From Caldifarciminota bacterium (GTDB taxonomy: Bacteria > Hydrothermota > Tepidihabitantia > SM23-42), in contig CP070664.1 in the NCBI GenBank assembly GCA_020355325.1, positions 2,445,601 to 2,488,541 on the forward strand: a DNA stretch of 42,941 nt, read 5' to 3'. Below are positions 25,398 to 33,604 of the stretch, one piece after another (positions within the stretch are counted from its first letter, which is position 1; each line of letters starts with the position of its first letter). The notes under the pieces are model-generated. The model made no database searches and was not told where the DNA came from. It was given only the letters and a program-made list of their open reading frames with translations. A program made the translations under genes and the position numbers.

Positions 25398-25762
25398 CCC
25401 TTCATAAAATACAAGAACTTCTCAATGCAGATTTAATAACTGACTCCACTCATTCAAATTTTGACATAACATTTGCAAAGGCATCAGATTTAATGAGCGA
25501 TGTCCTGGCATTCTCGCAGCCTTTTTCAAAACCCGACACCATACTCTTGACCGGGCTTACGAATAAGCACGTCGTCAGAACATGTGACATTGCCGGTGTG
25601 TGCGCAATTGTCTTTGTTCGAGGTAAAAATCCACCCAGCGAGACAATCGATCTTGCTCAAACATGCGAAATTCCTCTTTTCGTAACGAAACTAAAATTAT
25701 TTGAAGCCTGCGGCATCCTCTATGCTCATGGTATTAGGCCACCATCTGCGAACCAAAAATGA
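25394..25762 (+). CDS. DRTGG-domain protein (copy 1)
   Basis: 122 residues resembling the small DRTGG-domain proteins found beside HydS-like genes: IQELLNADLITD at the start, MSDVLAFSQPFSKPDTILLTGLTN in the middle (given here as MSDVLAFSQPF and DTILLTGLTN) and a final AIVFVRGKNPPSETIDLAQ. The start is GTG at 25394, overlapping the upstream stop as GTGA, so translation is probably coupled. Such domains are thought to be regulatory and may bind a small ligand. A second copy follows the hydrogenase-like gene (27494-27853), bracketing it. The exact role is unknown. Confidence 0.75.
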   Translation: MTLHKIQELLNADLITDSTHSNFDITFAKASDLMSDVLAFSQPFSKPDTILLTGLTNKHVVRTCDIAGVCAIVFVRGKNPPSETIDLAQTCEIPLFVTKLKLFEACGILYAHGIRPPSANQK

Positions 25763-25775
25763 GTGGGACAGAGTA

Positions 25776-26219
25776 ATGAGATCTGAAATACTCTTTCAGC
25801 AAAAATTCAAGATTCACGGCGGAGATTTCGTTAATGCCGGAGAATCATCAATTAAGATACGAAATATTCTCAAAGAGATCGGCATCGATACAGACATTAT
25901 CCGTCGCATTGCGATCGCGGCATATGAAGCAGAAATGAATGTGGTCATGTTTGCACAACACGGCACAATGCATCTGCTCGTTTATTCCAATAAGATTTTA
26001 TTGAAGGTTGCAGATGAAGGACAAGGTATTGAGAATATTGAGTTAGCAATGCAGCCGGGGTTTTCCACGGCGACCGAAGAGATGCGGGAAATGGGATTTG
26101 GTGCGGGGATGGGCCTCCCCAATATAAAAAAGAATGCAGACGTTTTGAATATAACATCTACAGTGGGAAAAGGAACCAGGCTTGAAATCAACATCAATTT
26201 GAATAGTAAAAATGACTGA
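25776..26219 (+). CDS. RsbW/RsbT-like ATP-binding (HATPase) protein
   Basis: 147 residues consisting of a single GHKL ATPase domain: N box AAYEAEMNVVMFA, G1 box VADEGQGIENIELA and G2 region FGAGMGLPNIKKNAD. It lacks a dimerisation/histidine domain, so it is of the anti-sigma/serine-kinase type. I chose ATG 25776, since the longer frame (25701) overlaps the DRTGG gene. It overlaps the hydrogenase-like gene by 8 bp. Its probable job is to relay a signal from the HydS-like protein by phosphorylation or by partner switching; no anti-anti-sigma partner is seen in the window. Confidence 0.82.
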   Translation: MRSEILFQQKFKIHGGDFVNAGESSIKIRNILKEIGIDTDIIRRIAIAAYEAEMNVVMFAQHGTMHLLVYSNKILLKVADEGQGIENIELAMQPGFSTATEEMREMGFGAGMGLPNIKKNADVLNITSTVGKGTRLEININLNSKND

Positions 26220-27513
26220 AGTAAGTACGCTTCATTCTGTTAAGATTGATAAAAAGACATGCATCGGTTGTGTAACATGTATGAAGGCATGCCCAACAAA
26301 GGCAATACGGGTACGGAATCGAAAAGCACAAATCAACTATGAGCGCTGTATAGATTGTGGCGAGTGTCTCCGAGTCTGCCCATATAATGCAGTAGTACCA
26401 ATTACAACATCGCCTGCTGATCTCGGCAGATTTAAATACAAGATTGGCCTTCCCTCGCCAGTCTTGTATTCTCAGTTTGGAGATAACATCATGCCTCATG
26501 AAATCCTCACGGTCCTGAAGGAACTCGGATTTGATCACGTCTATGATGAAGCGTTAGTGTGTGAAATGACGGGCTTGGCGATTGAAGAATATCTTGATAA
26601 AAACAAAGGATTGAGGCCAATAATTTCATCGACGTGCCCGGTTGTCGTACGACTCATCCAGCGGTTATTTCCGAGCATCTGTAAACTCATTGTTCCAATT
26701 GAACCACCGCGAGAGATTGCCGCGAAAAACCTACGCGAAGAAATTTCCAAAGAAAAGAACATTTCGAAAGAAGAAATTGGCATTATACATATAACTCCGT
26801 GCGCAGCAAAAATGGTTTCTATCAATCATCCGGAAACAATGAAAAGATCATTCCTCGATGGTGCCATCGCTATCCGTGAAATATATAATGCGATCATGAT
26901 GAGGCTCCAAAAAGCTTCGCAACCACTATGGCTCCATGCGCAAAGTCCAATCAGTGGCATTGGCATAGGATGGGCTATTCCTGGTGGTGAAACACGAGGC
27001 ATGAAATTCTATAATTATATTTCGGTATCCGGTGTCTATGATACGATTAGAATTCTTGAAGACGTAGAATCAGGTAAGCTCAAGGCCATCGAATACCTAG
27101 AATGTTTCATTTGTCCTGACGGTTGTGTTGGTGGACCACTGACCGTTGAAAACAGATTCATCGCAAAAAGTAATATTCTCCGTCTCATCCGAGTTTTTGG
27201 AGATAAACAGAGAGTGAGTAGTTCTCTGGTCAAACGGCTCTATAATGAGAAATTCTTTTCATTCGAACACGCGGTTGCGCCAAAACCATTTGCACCATTA
27301 GACAAAAATAGAGCCGAGGCAATAAAAAAATTGAAATTGCGAGAAAAAATTTTAAAAAAACTTCCAGGAACAAACTGCGGTGTATGTGGTGCGCCTGATT
27401 GCATTACATTCGCCGAAGACATTGTCCTCGGTAAGGCAATATTACAAGACTGTATATATGTCAGCACAAAAAGACATAACAGGAAGGAACGTCATGGCGA
27501 AGAAAAAAATTAG
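26212..27513 (+). CDS. Sensory-type [FeFe]-hydrogenase homologue (HydS-like)
   Basis: 433 residues: an N-terminal 2[4Fe-4S] ferredoxin domain (CIGCVTCMKAC and CIDCGECLRVC, about 17-60), an H-cluster domain, and a C-terminal [4Fe-4S] FeS domain (CGVCGAPDC, about 385-412). The four H-cluster cysteine positions are kept: C142 (SSTCP), C197 (TPCAAK), C301 and C305 (CPDGC). The neighbouring catalytic residues are not: the proton-relay cysteine before C142 is threonine, the E of MPCxxKxxE is serine (203), its M is threonine, and the M two residues before C301 is phenylalanine. This matches the non-PAS sensory hydrogenases (group D-like). It likely senses H2 or redox state rather than turning over quickly. 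No maturases lie in the window. Confidence 0.85.
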   Translation: MTEVSTLHSVKIDKKTCIGCVTCMKACPTKAIRVRNRKAQINYERCIDCGECLRVCPYNAVVPITTSPADLGRFKYKIGLPSPVLYSQFGDNIMPHEILTVLKELGFDHVYDEALVCEMTGLAIEEYLDKNKGLRPIISSTCPVVVRLIQRLFPSICKLIVPIEPPREIAAKNLREEISKEKNISKEEIGIIHITPCAAKMVSINHPETMKRSFLDGAIAIREIYNAIMMRLQKASQPLWLHAQSPISGIGIGWAIPGGETRGMKFYNYISVSGVYDTIRILEDVESGKLKAIEYLECFICPDGCVGGPLTVENRFIAKSNILRLIRVFGDKQRVSSSLVKRLYNEKFFSFEHAVAPKPFAPLDKNRAEAIKKLKLREKILKKLPGTNCGVCGAPDCITFAEDIVLGKAILQDCIYVSTKRHNRKERHGEEKN

Positions 27514-27853
27514 ACTTTCAGACATTATAAAGTGCTTTAGTCTCCACATAGAATGTGGACAGGGTCTCTTGGACAGAGAAGTTGAGGGTGGCTACGTGAG
27601 TGACCTATTGAGCGATGTTATGGCTCATAGCAAAATGGGAGATGTCTGGATTACGCTCCAGGGCCATCCAAATATTGTAGCAGTTGCTCGATTAAAAGAA
27701 ATTGCTGGAATTATCCTGATCAATGGCAGAAAACCAGAAGAGGAAACTATCAAGAAGGCAGAGGCTGAAGGAGTGCCAATTTTGAGCAGCGACCTTCCTG
27801 CCTTTGAACTTGTTGGAAAGTTATATGAAATGGGTGTATCTGGAAAACGATGA
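27494..27853 (+). CDS. DRTGG-domain protein (copy 2)
   Basis: 119 residues, paralogous to copy 1: LSDIIKCFSLHIECGQGLLD, GGYVSDLLSDVMAHSKMGDV and IAGIILINGRKPEEETIKKA. I chose the ATG at 27494, which lies inside the last codons of the hydrogenase-like gene (20-bp overlap). The parallel LSDVMAH / INGRKPEEETIKKAEAEG versus MSDVLAF / VRGKNPPSETIDLAQTCE segments show the two copies share a fold. It is a likely regulatory partner of the HydS-like protein, with no catalytic motif evident. Confidence 0.75.
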   Translation: MAKKKIRLSDIIKCFSLHIECGQGLLDREVEGGYVSDLLSDVMAHSKMGDVWITLQGHPNIVAVARLKEIAGIILINGRKPEEETIKKAEAEGVPILSSDLPAFELVGKLYEMGVSGKR

Positions 27854-27884
27854 AAGAAATGGAATGAGGAAGTTAAAGGACTCT

Positions 27885-27899
27885 GAAGTTCAGAACTTC
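27885..27899. repeat. Short palindrome before the PHP gene
   Basis: GAAGTTC-A-GAACTTC is a perfect 7-bp palindrome with a 1-nt centre in the 65-bp gap before the PHP gene. It could be an operator or part of an RNA hairpin; significance uncertain. Confidence 0.35.
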
Positions 27900-27918
27900 G
27901 TAACCTCTAAGATTCTGA

Positions 27919-28692
27919 ATGGAGAGTGATAGCGAGGCGGAGTTGCGATGTTACAGTGCCGACCTTCATATCCATTCATGTCTCTCACCGTGTGCGGATT
28001 TAACCATGTCGCCTGCACGAATAGTAAAGAAGGCAAGAGTGAGGAAGCTGGATATGATTGCAATTTGTGACCATAATTCTGCCGAGAATGTTGCGGCTAC
28101 AAAAAAAATAGGAGAAAAAGAGAATATTAAAGTATTCCCTGGAATGGAAGTCACGAGTAGTGAAGAAGTTCATATTATAGCGCTCTTCGATGACATCGAC
28201 GGTGTTATAAAGCTGCAGGAAATTGTCTATGAACACCTCACTCCCGGAGAGAATAAAGAGGAGCTTTTTGGTGAACAGATCATTGTTAATGAATTTGATG
28301 AAGTGGATGGTTATTGTAACCGACTATTGATTGGTGCAACCACATTATCTTTAGAAACCGTAGTCGATGAAATTCACGACCTCGGTGGTCTGGCAATCGC
28401 CTCCCATATTGATCGTGAGAGTTATAGCATTATTGGTCAGTTGGGTTTTGTCCCCGAAAATCTCAGGCTCGATGCTATGGAAATTTCACAACATATGAAC
28501 AAAACTCAAATAATAGAACGATTTCCAGAAATCAAAAAATTCCCGTTGGTCTGTGCATCTGATGCGCATTTTTTAGATGACATCGGGAAAGCAACAACAC
28601 AATTCCTGCTCGAAAAGCCAACTATAGTCGAGATTCGGAAAGCCTTCAATAATGAAGAAGGCCGAACAATTGTCATGGAAGCAGGGACATGA
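27919..28692 (+). CDS. PHP-domain metal-dependent phosphoesterase
   Basis: 257 residues. PHP motifs are visible: DLHIHSCLSPCA (HxH), AICDHNS, PGMEVTSSEEVH, the central IASHIDRES and ASDAHFLDDIG, so the full set of metal ligands appears present. Such proteins hydrolyse phosphate esters. A gene of this type commonly accompanies HydS-like and bifurcating hydrogenase clusters (for example in Thermotoga), suggesting a regulatory nucleotide or phosphoprotein substrate; this is inference. The ATG at 27919 gives a 13-residue extension before the PHP motif. No recognisable ribosome-binding site precedes it. Confidence 0.85.
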   Translation: MESDSEAELRCYSADLHIHSCLSPCADLTMSPARIVKKARVRKLDMIAICDHNSAENVAATKKIGEKENIKVFPGMEVTSSEEVHIIALFDDIDGVIKLQEIVYEHLTPGENKEELFGEQIIVNEFDEVDGYCNRLLIGATTLSLETVVDEIHDLGGLAIASHIDRESYSIIGQLGFVPENLRLDAMEISQHMNKTQIIERFPEIKKFPLVCASDAHFLDDIGKATTQFLLEKPTIVEIRKAFNNEEGRTIVMEAGT

Positions 28693-28857
28693 ATCAAAAG
28701 GAACGGCTAGGTTATTTGTTTTACGGCATAGCGGCGCGTATCGTCATAAGGCATCGTTGTACGGTAAAAAATTTAAAAACAACAAACGTTAAACGACTGA
28801 CGATACAGGCGGCGATGCCCAATAACGATCAACAATACCGAGCGTAGCGAGGTTCAT
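28693..28857. other. Intergenic region with two interleaved inverted repeats
   Basis: The 165-bp gap holds GTATCGTCA (28738-28746) with TGACGATAC (28798-28806), and GGCATCG (28750-28756) with CGATGCC (28813-28819). The order A-B-A'-B' would give a pseudoknot-like rather than a nested fold in RNA. A GAGGT ribosome-binding site at the end serves the next gene. Confidence 0.45.
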
Positions 28858-29409
28858 ATGCAGGATCTTTCTCTTCACATTCTCGATATCGTGGAAAATT
28901 CTATAGAGGCTGGGGCGAAAAAGATTAAAATTATAATAAATGAGAATACCAAAAAAAATATACTCACGCTACAGATCAAAGATAATGGTAAGGGCATGAG
29001 TAAAAAGACCCTGACGAAAGTGCTCGATCCCTTCTACACGACAAAGAAAACACGGCGCGTCGGCCTCGGACTTTCAATGCTTGCCCAGGCAACAAAGGAG
29101 GCGGAAGGAAAATTTGCTATTAAATCCAAAATCGGTAAAGGAACTACTGTCGCCGCAACATTTGTTTATAGCCACATCGATCGTAAACCAATAGGCAATA
29201 TGGCAGAAACGATTATTGGTCTCGTCGCTGCCAGAGGTTTAGATGTTGTTTTTATTTATACGCACAACAAGAACGGTAACGGATTTACCTTTGACACAAG
29301 GTATATAAAGAAAGAATTGAACAATATATCAATAACCCATCCCGACGTTTTAAATTATCTAAAGAAAGAAATTCAAAAACAATTAAAGAGTATCGGAGTT
29401 AGCACATGA
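28858..29409 (+). CDS. HATPase-domain (histidine-kinase-like ATP-binding) protein
   Basis: 183 residues. The ATPase lies first: N box HILDIVENSIEAGAKKI, G1 KDNGKGMSKKTL, F/G2 region DPFYTTKKTRRVGLGLSMLA and GKGTTVAATF. There is no HisKA domain, and about 75 residues of extra C-terminal sequence follow that I do not recognise. Proteins of this type occur beside HydS genes and may phosphorylate or regulate partners. With the gene at 25776 this operon carries two such ATPases flanking the hydrogenase-like gene. GAGGT precedes the ATG. Confidence 0.82.
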   Translation: MQDLSLHILDIVENSIEAGAKKIKIIINENTKKNILTLQIKDNGKGMSKKTLTKVLDPFYTTKKTRRVGLGLSMLAQATKEAEGKFAIKSKIGKGTTVAATFVYSHIDRKPIGNMAETIIGLVAARGLDVVFIYTHNKNGNGFTFDTRYIKKELNNISITHPDVLNYLKKEIQKQLKSIGVST

Positions 29410-29623
29410 ATCAGAATTTACAAAAGACTAAACTTTACAGGAAATCCGTGTCTACCCTGTTAAATATGAAACTCCTAAACGTGTTAAAACTAAAGGTTCA
29501 AGAATGGACACGATCTATATGGTATTGACATCAAGATTAGTATTATTTAACAAGATCCATCCGCGTGTTATCCGCGGAAATCTATGTGTTCAACTTCAGG
29601 CTGAATACGAAAGGTAGGAAAAA
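29410..29623. other. Non-coding gap with word-like repeats
   Basis: The 214-bp gap contains AAATCCGTGTCTACCCTG and, near its end, CCGCGTGTTATCCGCGGAAA. The latter can form a small CCGCG/CGCGG hairpin and is followed by AAATCTATGTGTT, which recurs at 36477-36489. I see no convincing gene here. Confidence 0.4.
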
Positions 29624-30007
29624 ATGAAAAAACTGAAAATCGGTGATTTGGAAAAAATTAGAGAAAAAGTGAGAAGAACGGCAACCTTGCGACTCGGTAA
29701 GGCACGGGCAAAAGTTACGGTACACATGGGTACCTGTGGCATTGCTGCTGGCGCACGTGAAGTCTTGTCGGCATTGCTCAAGGAGATAGGAAAAGCGAAA
29801 CTAAAGGATGTTATAGTTACAACCTCGGGTTGTGCCGGGCTTTGTAGTCGCGAGCCAATGGCAACAGTGGAAATTACAGGTAAGCCACCGGTTAAGTACG
29901 GCGATCTCACCGCGACGAAAATCAAAAAAATTTTGCATGACCATATCGTGAAAGGAAATATTGTCAATGATTACGCCCTCGCGATTGGCAGTGAGAGAAC
30001 ACACTGA
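29624..30007 (+). CDS. Small thioredoxin-fold [2Fe-2S] ferredoxin
   Basis: 127 residues. After a helical N-terminus (KIGDLEKIREKVRR) the ferredoxin core reads VTVHMGTCGIAAGA and SGCAGLC, the form typical of the small NuoE-like proteins in hydrogenase operons. The canonical first cysteine is histidine and the second is shifted by one residue, so only three cysteines remain; cluster binding may differ from NuoE. Probably shuttles electrons or acts as a redox signal between the sensory module and the flavin complex. An AGG-containing purine run precedes the ATG at 29624. Confidence 0.82.
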   Translation: MKKLKIGDLEKIREKVRRTATLRLGKARAKVTVHMGTCGIAAGAREVLSALLKEIGKAKLKDVIVTTSGCAGLCSREPMATVEITGKPPVKYGDLTATKIKKILHDHIVKGNIVNDYALAIGSERTH

Positions 30008-30008
30008 A

Positions 30009-30435
30009 CTAAATGCCGAGACACCTAAATGCCTAAAAAGATTGAAAAAAAATATAGTATAAGCGATGAATTGAAAGAAAGAGCATACAGGTTTGCATTA
30101 GCCATTTTAGAGTTGGCTTCAATGTTACCTGATACCGAAGAAGGCAGGGTAATAAAACGCCAGCTATGTAAATCTGGAACATCCGTTGGTTCTAATCTCG
30201 AAGAAGCCGACGGTTCCTTAACATTGAATGATTTTGTTTACAAAATAGATATTGCTTTCAAGGAAGCTAAAGAGACAAGGTATTGGTTGCGGATCATAAT
30301 CGATCGAAAGTTGTTGAAGAAAGAAATAGTTATCCACCATCGCGAGGAAGCTCTCGAACTTATAAAAATCCTCTCAACTATAATTTATAAATGTCTCAAA
30401 TAATGTTTAGGTATTTAGGCATTTTGGACATTTAG
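30009..30435. mobile_element. Candidate IVS-like stem-loop element 1 (inverted repeats around a four-helix-bundle ORF)
   Basis: Left arm 30009-30037 starts 2 bp after the ferredoxin stop, and right arm 30406-30435 ends 26 bp before the NuoF start. Aligned by hand with one gap, the left arm and the reverse complement of the right match at about 24 of 30 positions (CTAAATG, CCTAAAT and CCTAAA blocks). The left arm contains the start codon of the enclosed ORF. Transcribed, the arms would form a long stem with the ORF in its loop, the layout of 23S rRNA intervening sequences. The enclosed protein family is the one encoded by those sequences. Mobility is inferred. Confidence 0.6.
30029..30403 (+). 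CDS. Four-helix-bundle protein (S23/IVS family), copy 1
   Basis: 124 residues, the usual length of S23/avd-type four-helix-bundle proteins. Family features are the helix ELKERAYRFALAILELASML, the turn CKSGTSVGSNLEEADGSLT (compare RRSSKSVSSNLVEGYS in copy 2), KEAKETRYWLRIIIDRKLL and a final LIKILSTIIYKC. Such proteins are encoded by 23S rRNA intervening sequences and relate to the accessory subunit of diversity-generating retroelements, and are thought to bind nucleic acid. There is no reverse transcriptase here. The gene interrupts the operon between ferredoxin and NuoF genes, inside an inverted repeat. Confidence 0.85.
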   Translation: MPKKIEKKYSISDELKERAYRFALAILELASMLPDTEEGRVIKRQLCKSGTSVGSNLEEADGSLTLNDFVYKIDIAFKEAKETRYWLRIIIDRKLLKKEIVIHHREEALELIKILSTIIYKCLK

Positions 30436-30460
30436 GTATTTGCTATGTAAGGAGGTTACA

Positions 30461-33400
30461 TTGAAACGGATTCGAATGCACCTGCTTGTTTGTGCTGGCA
30501 CTGGATGTGTAGCAGGGGGATCTTTTGAAATTAAGAAATTATTAGAAGAGGAAATCGCCAAAACAAAATTACAGGATGAAGTAGCAGTCATCTCAACGGG
30601 CTGTAATGGTTTTTGTGAACGCGGTCCCATTGTCGTTGTCCAACCCGACGGCATCTTTTACCAACGATTAAGGAAAGAAGACATTCCATTCCTCGTGCAA
30701 GAGCACTTCTTGAAAGGGCGACCAGTACAAAAACTGATGTACATACCACCCGCCGAAGAAAAACCCATACCGAAGATGATGGACATCGGCTTCTTTAAAC
30801 ATCAACGGTTGATCGTCTTGAGGAATCGAGGTCGGATTGATCCCGAAAACATCGATGAGTATATTGCATTTGACGGATATCGCGCCCTTGAAAAGGCATT
30901 GAGCACCATGAAACCAGGAGAGATTATCGACGAGATCAAAAGGAGTGGTCTCAGGGGTCGTGGCGGTGCCGGTTTTCCCACTAGTCTCAAGTGGGAACGA
31001 TGTCGAGCTGCAAAGGGCGATGTGAAATACATCGTCTGTAACGCTGACGAGGGAGACCCTGGTGCCTTTATGGACCGAAGTGTTTTAGAAGCTGACCCTC
31101 ACGCTGTCATTGAGGGAATGACGATTGGTGCACGAGCGATCGGGGCATACAAGGGATTTATTTATGTTCGAACCGAATACCCTCTGGCAGTAAAAAGAAT
31201 AAAGATTGCACTAGAGCAGGCTGAAAAGTATGGATTGCTCGGCGATGACATATTAGGGACTGGATTCAATTTTTCTATCGATGTCGTGCGCGGTGCTGGT
31301 GCTTTTGTCTCTGGAGAAGAAACATCATTGCTCGCGGCAATTGAAGGAAGAATCGGTGTGCCGAAGCAACGGCCGCCGTATCCAGTGCAGAAAGGTCTTT
31401 GGCGAAAACCTACGAATATCAATAATGTTGAGACCTGGGCAAATGTACCACAAATAATCCTACGTGGTGCCCAATGGTATGCAGAAATCGGAACCGAAGG
31501 AAGTAAAGGAACAAAAATTTTCTCGCTCGTTGGCAAGATTAATAACACGGGCCTGGTTGAAGTTCCTATGGGAATTAGTCTGAAGGAGATCATTTACGAT
31601 ATCGGCGGTGGTACACAGAAGTCTAAGAAATTCAAGGCGGTTCAGACCGGTGGTCCATCTGGTGGATGTATTCCCCAACAACTCCTCGAACTCACTATCG
31701 ATTATGAAAGTTTAACCGAAGCTGGTTCAATGATGGGTTCGGGCGGCATGATCGTCATGGATGAGGATACGTGCATGGTTGATGTAGCAAAATACTTCAT
31801 GAACTTCTTGCGGAACGAATCATGTGGGAAATGTCTCTCGTGCCGTGAAGGGACACAGCGCATGTGGGAAATCCTCGATAAAATCACAAAGGGCGAGGGT
31901 ACAATGGAGGATCTCCAGGTGCTGGAAGAACTCGCACAAGCAGTAAAAGACGCCTCGATGTGCGGGTTAGGCCAAACTGCAGCAAATCCAGTCTTGAGTA
32001 CCATGAGATATTTTAAAGATGAGTATATAGCACATATCAAATATAAGAAATGTCCAGCCGTCGTATGCAAACAGATCATCTCTTCTCCATGTCAACACAC
32101 CTGTCCGATTGATACCGAAGCCCCTCAGTATATCGCCTACATTGCGCGGGGCGAATTTAAAAAAGCATACGATATTATTCTTAAAGACAATCCGCTCTTG
32201 GGCGTCTGTTCGCGTGTATGCCATCATCCATGCGAAGCAAAATGTCGCGCAGGTCAGGGTGGCGATCCTATTGCAATCCGTGCCTTGAAGCGCTTTGCAA
32301 TCGAGTATGGCAACGGTAGAAAAAAGAAACACGCAAAGAAAAGGCCAACCGGGAAGAAAGTTGCTATCATCGGTTCGGGTCCATCCGGATTAATGGCTGC
32401 CTATCACCTTGCTCACCGAGGCTATTCGCCAACAATCTTCGAGGCTCTACCAGTCATTGGTGGCATGCTCAGGGTTGGTATTCCTGAATATCGCTTACCG
32501 AGAGATGTTTTGGAAGAAGATATTGCACGAGTTATCAATGCCGGTGTTGAGATTAAAGCAAATAAAAAATTCGGCAAGGATGTTACTGTCAAAGATTTAT
32601 TTGATACTGAGTATAAAGCACTCTATATTTCTATCGGCGCACACAAGAGTATTAAGCTCGCAATACCGCATGAAGATGCAGCGGGCGTTATTCCTTCAAT
32701 GGAATTTCTCACCCAGATTCATTGTGGTCGCAAGGTGAGTATTGGTAAGCGCGTCGGAGTCATCGGTGGTGGTAATTCCGCTGTAGATGCCGCACGCGTC
32801 GCACACCGTCTACCAGGAGTCGAGAAGGTAACGATCATCTACCGAAGAACTCGTGGCGAGATGCCTGCGTACAAGGAAGAAGTAGACGCTGCCATCGAAG
32901 AGGGAATCGGGATTCATTTCTTGGCTGCTCCAACGAGGGTCATCACAAAAGACGACAGAGTCATCGGCATCGAATGTATCAGAATGGAACTCGGCGATGT
33001 GGACAAGAGTGGCAGAAGACGACCGATTCCCATTAAGGAATCAGAATTTACTATAGACCTTGATACGCTCATACCGGCAATCAGTGAACAACCTGATATT
33101 TCATGTTTAGAAGAAGACCATGAATTTGAACTCACGGGATGGAACACATTTGTCGTCGATACCGAATCCTTTGCGACAAATATCCCGGGTGTTTTCGCAG
33201 GCGGCGACGCAATCCGTGGTCCGAGTACTGTTGTCGAGGCAATGGCAGATGGAAAACGGGCTGCCGAAGCCATCGACAAGTATATCAAAGGTGAAGAAAT
33301 CAAATTTGACTATTTCGTAACAAGACCTTCAACATATGTCGAGCCTGTTCAATTAACTGTCGAGGAAGCACTGGAAACCTTGAGGCAAGAAACAAAGAAA

Positions 33401-33604
33401 ATCGTATCTGAGAAACGGGAAAAGAATTTCAAGGAAGTGGATTTGGGCTTCGATAAAAAGTCAGCAACGAGAGAGGCGAAGCGATGCTTGAGATGCGATT
33501 TAGAGGTTCGCCCCGCCAAGGAGGAGGTCAAAGACCACGACGCAAAAAAATGTGTGAGTGTATTGAGTGGGGCAGATAAAGAAGAAGAAAAGGAGCTCCG
33601 ATGA
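30461..33604 (+). CDS. NuoF-GltD fusion: NADH-binding flavoprotein joined to an NADPH-binding FAD oxidoreductase
   Basis: 1047 residues. In order: a thioredoxin-like [2Fe-2S] domain (C11, C16, C48, C52), a NuoF FMN/NADH domain (GLRGRGGAGFPTSLKW, CNADEGDPGAF), SLBB, a [4Fe-4S] site (SCGKCLSCREG), then instead of the usual ferredoxin tail a GltD/NfnB-like half: cysteine clusters CPIDTEAP, CSRVCHHPCEAKC, the FAD motif IIGSGPSGLMAA, the NADPH motif VIGGGNSAVDAAR and a closing RCLRCD. The two halves suggest a complex joining NADH, NADPH and ferredoxin pools, as in Nfn/Stn-type transhydrogenases. TTG at 30461 is chosen because AAGGAGGT lies 5 nt upstream; ATG at 30476 is also possible. Overlaps the next gene by 4 bp. 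Confidence 0.88.
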   Translation: MKRIRMHLLVCAGTGCVAGGSFEIKKLLEEEIAKTKLQDEVAVISTGCNGFCERGPIVVVQPDGIFYQRLRKEDIPFLVQEHFLKGRPVQKLMYIPPAEEKPIPKMMDIGFFKHQRLIVLRNRGRIDPENIDEYIAFDGYRALEKALSTMKPGEIIDEIKRSGLRGRGGAGFPTSLKWERCRAAKGDVKYIVCNADEGDPGAFMDRSVLEADPHAVIEGMTIGARAIGAYKGFIYVRTEYPLAVKRIKIALEQAEKYGLLGDDILGTGFNFSIDVVRGAGAFVSGEETSLLAAIEGRIGVPKQRPPYPVQKGLWRKPTNINNVETWANVPQIILRGAQWYAEIGTEGSKGTKIFSLVGKINNTGLVEVPMGISLKEIIYDIGGGTQKSKKFKAVQTGGPSGGCIPQQLLELTIDYESLTEAGSMMGSGGMIVMDEDTCMVDVAKYFMNFLRNESCGKCLSCREGTQRMWEILDKITKGEGTMEDLQVLEELAQAVKDASMCGLGQTAANPVLSTMRYFKDEYIAHIKYKKCPAVVCKQIISSPCQHTCPIDTEAPQYIAYIARGEFKKAYDIILKDNPLLGVCSRVCHHPCEAKCRAGQGGDPIAIRALKRFAIEYGNGRKKKHAKKRPTGKKVAIIGSGPSGLMAAYHLAHRGYSPTIFEALPVIGGMLRVGIPEYRLPRDVLEEDIARVINAGVEIKANKKFGKDVTVKDLFDTEYKALYISIGAHKSIKLAIPHEDAAGVIPSMEFLTQIHCGRKVSIGKRVGVIGGGNSAVDAARVAHRLPGVEKVTIIYRRTRGEMPAYKEEVDAAIEEGIGIHFLAAPTRVITKDDRVIGIECIRMELGDVDKSGRRRPIPIKESEFTIDLDTLIPAISEQPDISCLEEDHEFELTGWNTFVVDTESFATNIPGVFAGGDAIRGPSTVVEAMADGKRAAEAIDKYIKGEEIKFDYFVTRPSTYVEPVQLTVEEALETLRQETKKIVSEKREKNFKEVDLGFDKKSATREAKRCLRCDLEVRPAKEEVKDHDAKKCVSVLSGADKEEEKELR

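Noticed and set aside
26212..27513. Catalytic bifurcating hydrogenase HydA
   Set aside because: The proton-relay cysteine and the glutamate of the second motif are replaced, and the NuoG-like subunit has no H-cluster domain, so the locus lacks a catalytic HydA.
29406..29528. 40-codon ORF overlapping the second HATPase stop (ATGA)
   Set aside because: No homology cue, basic low-complexity content, and it runs through the word-like repeat region.
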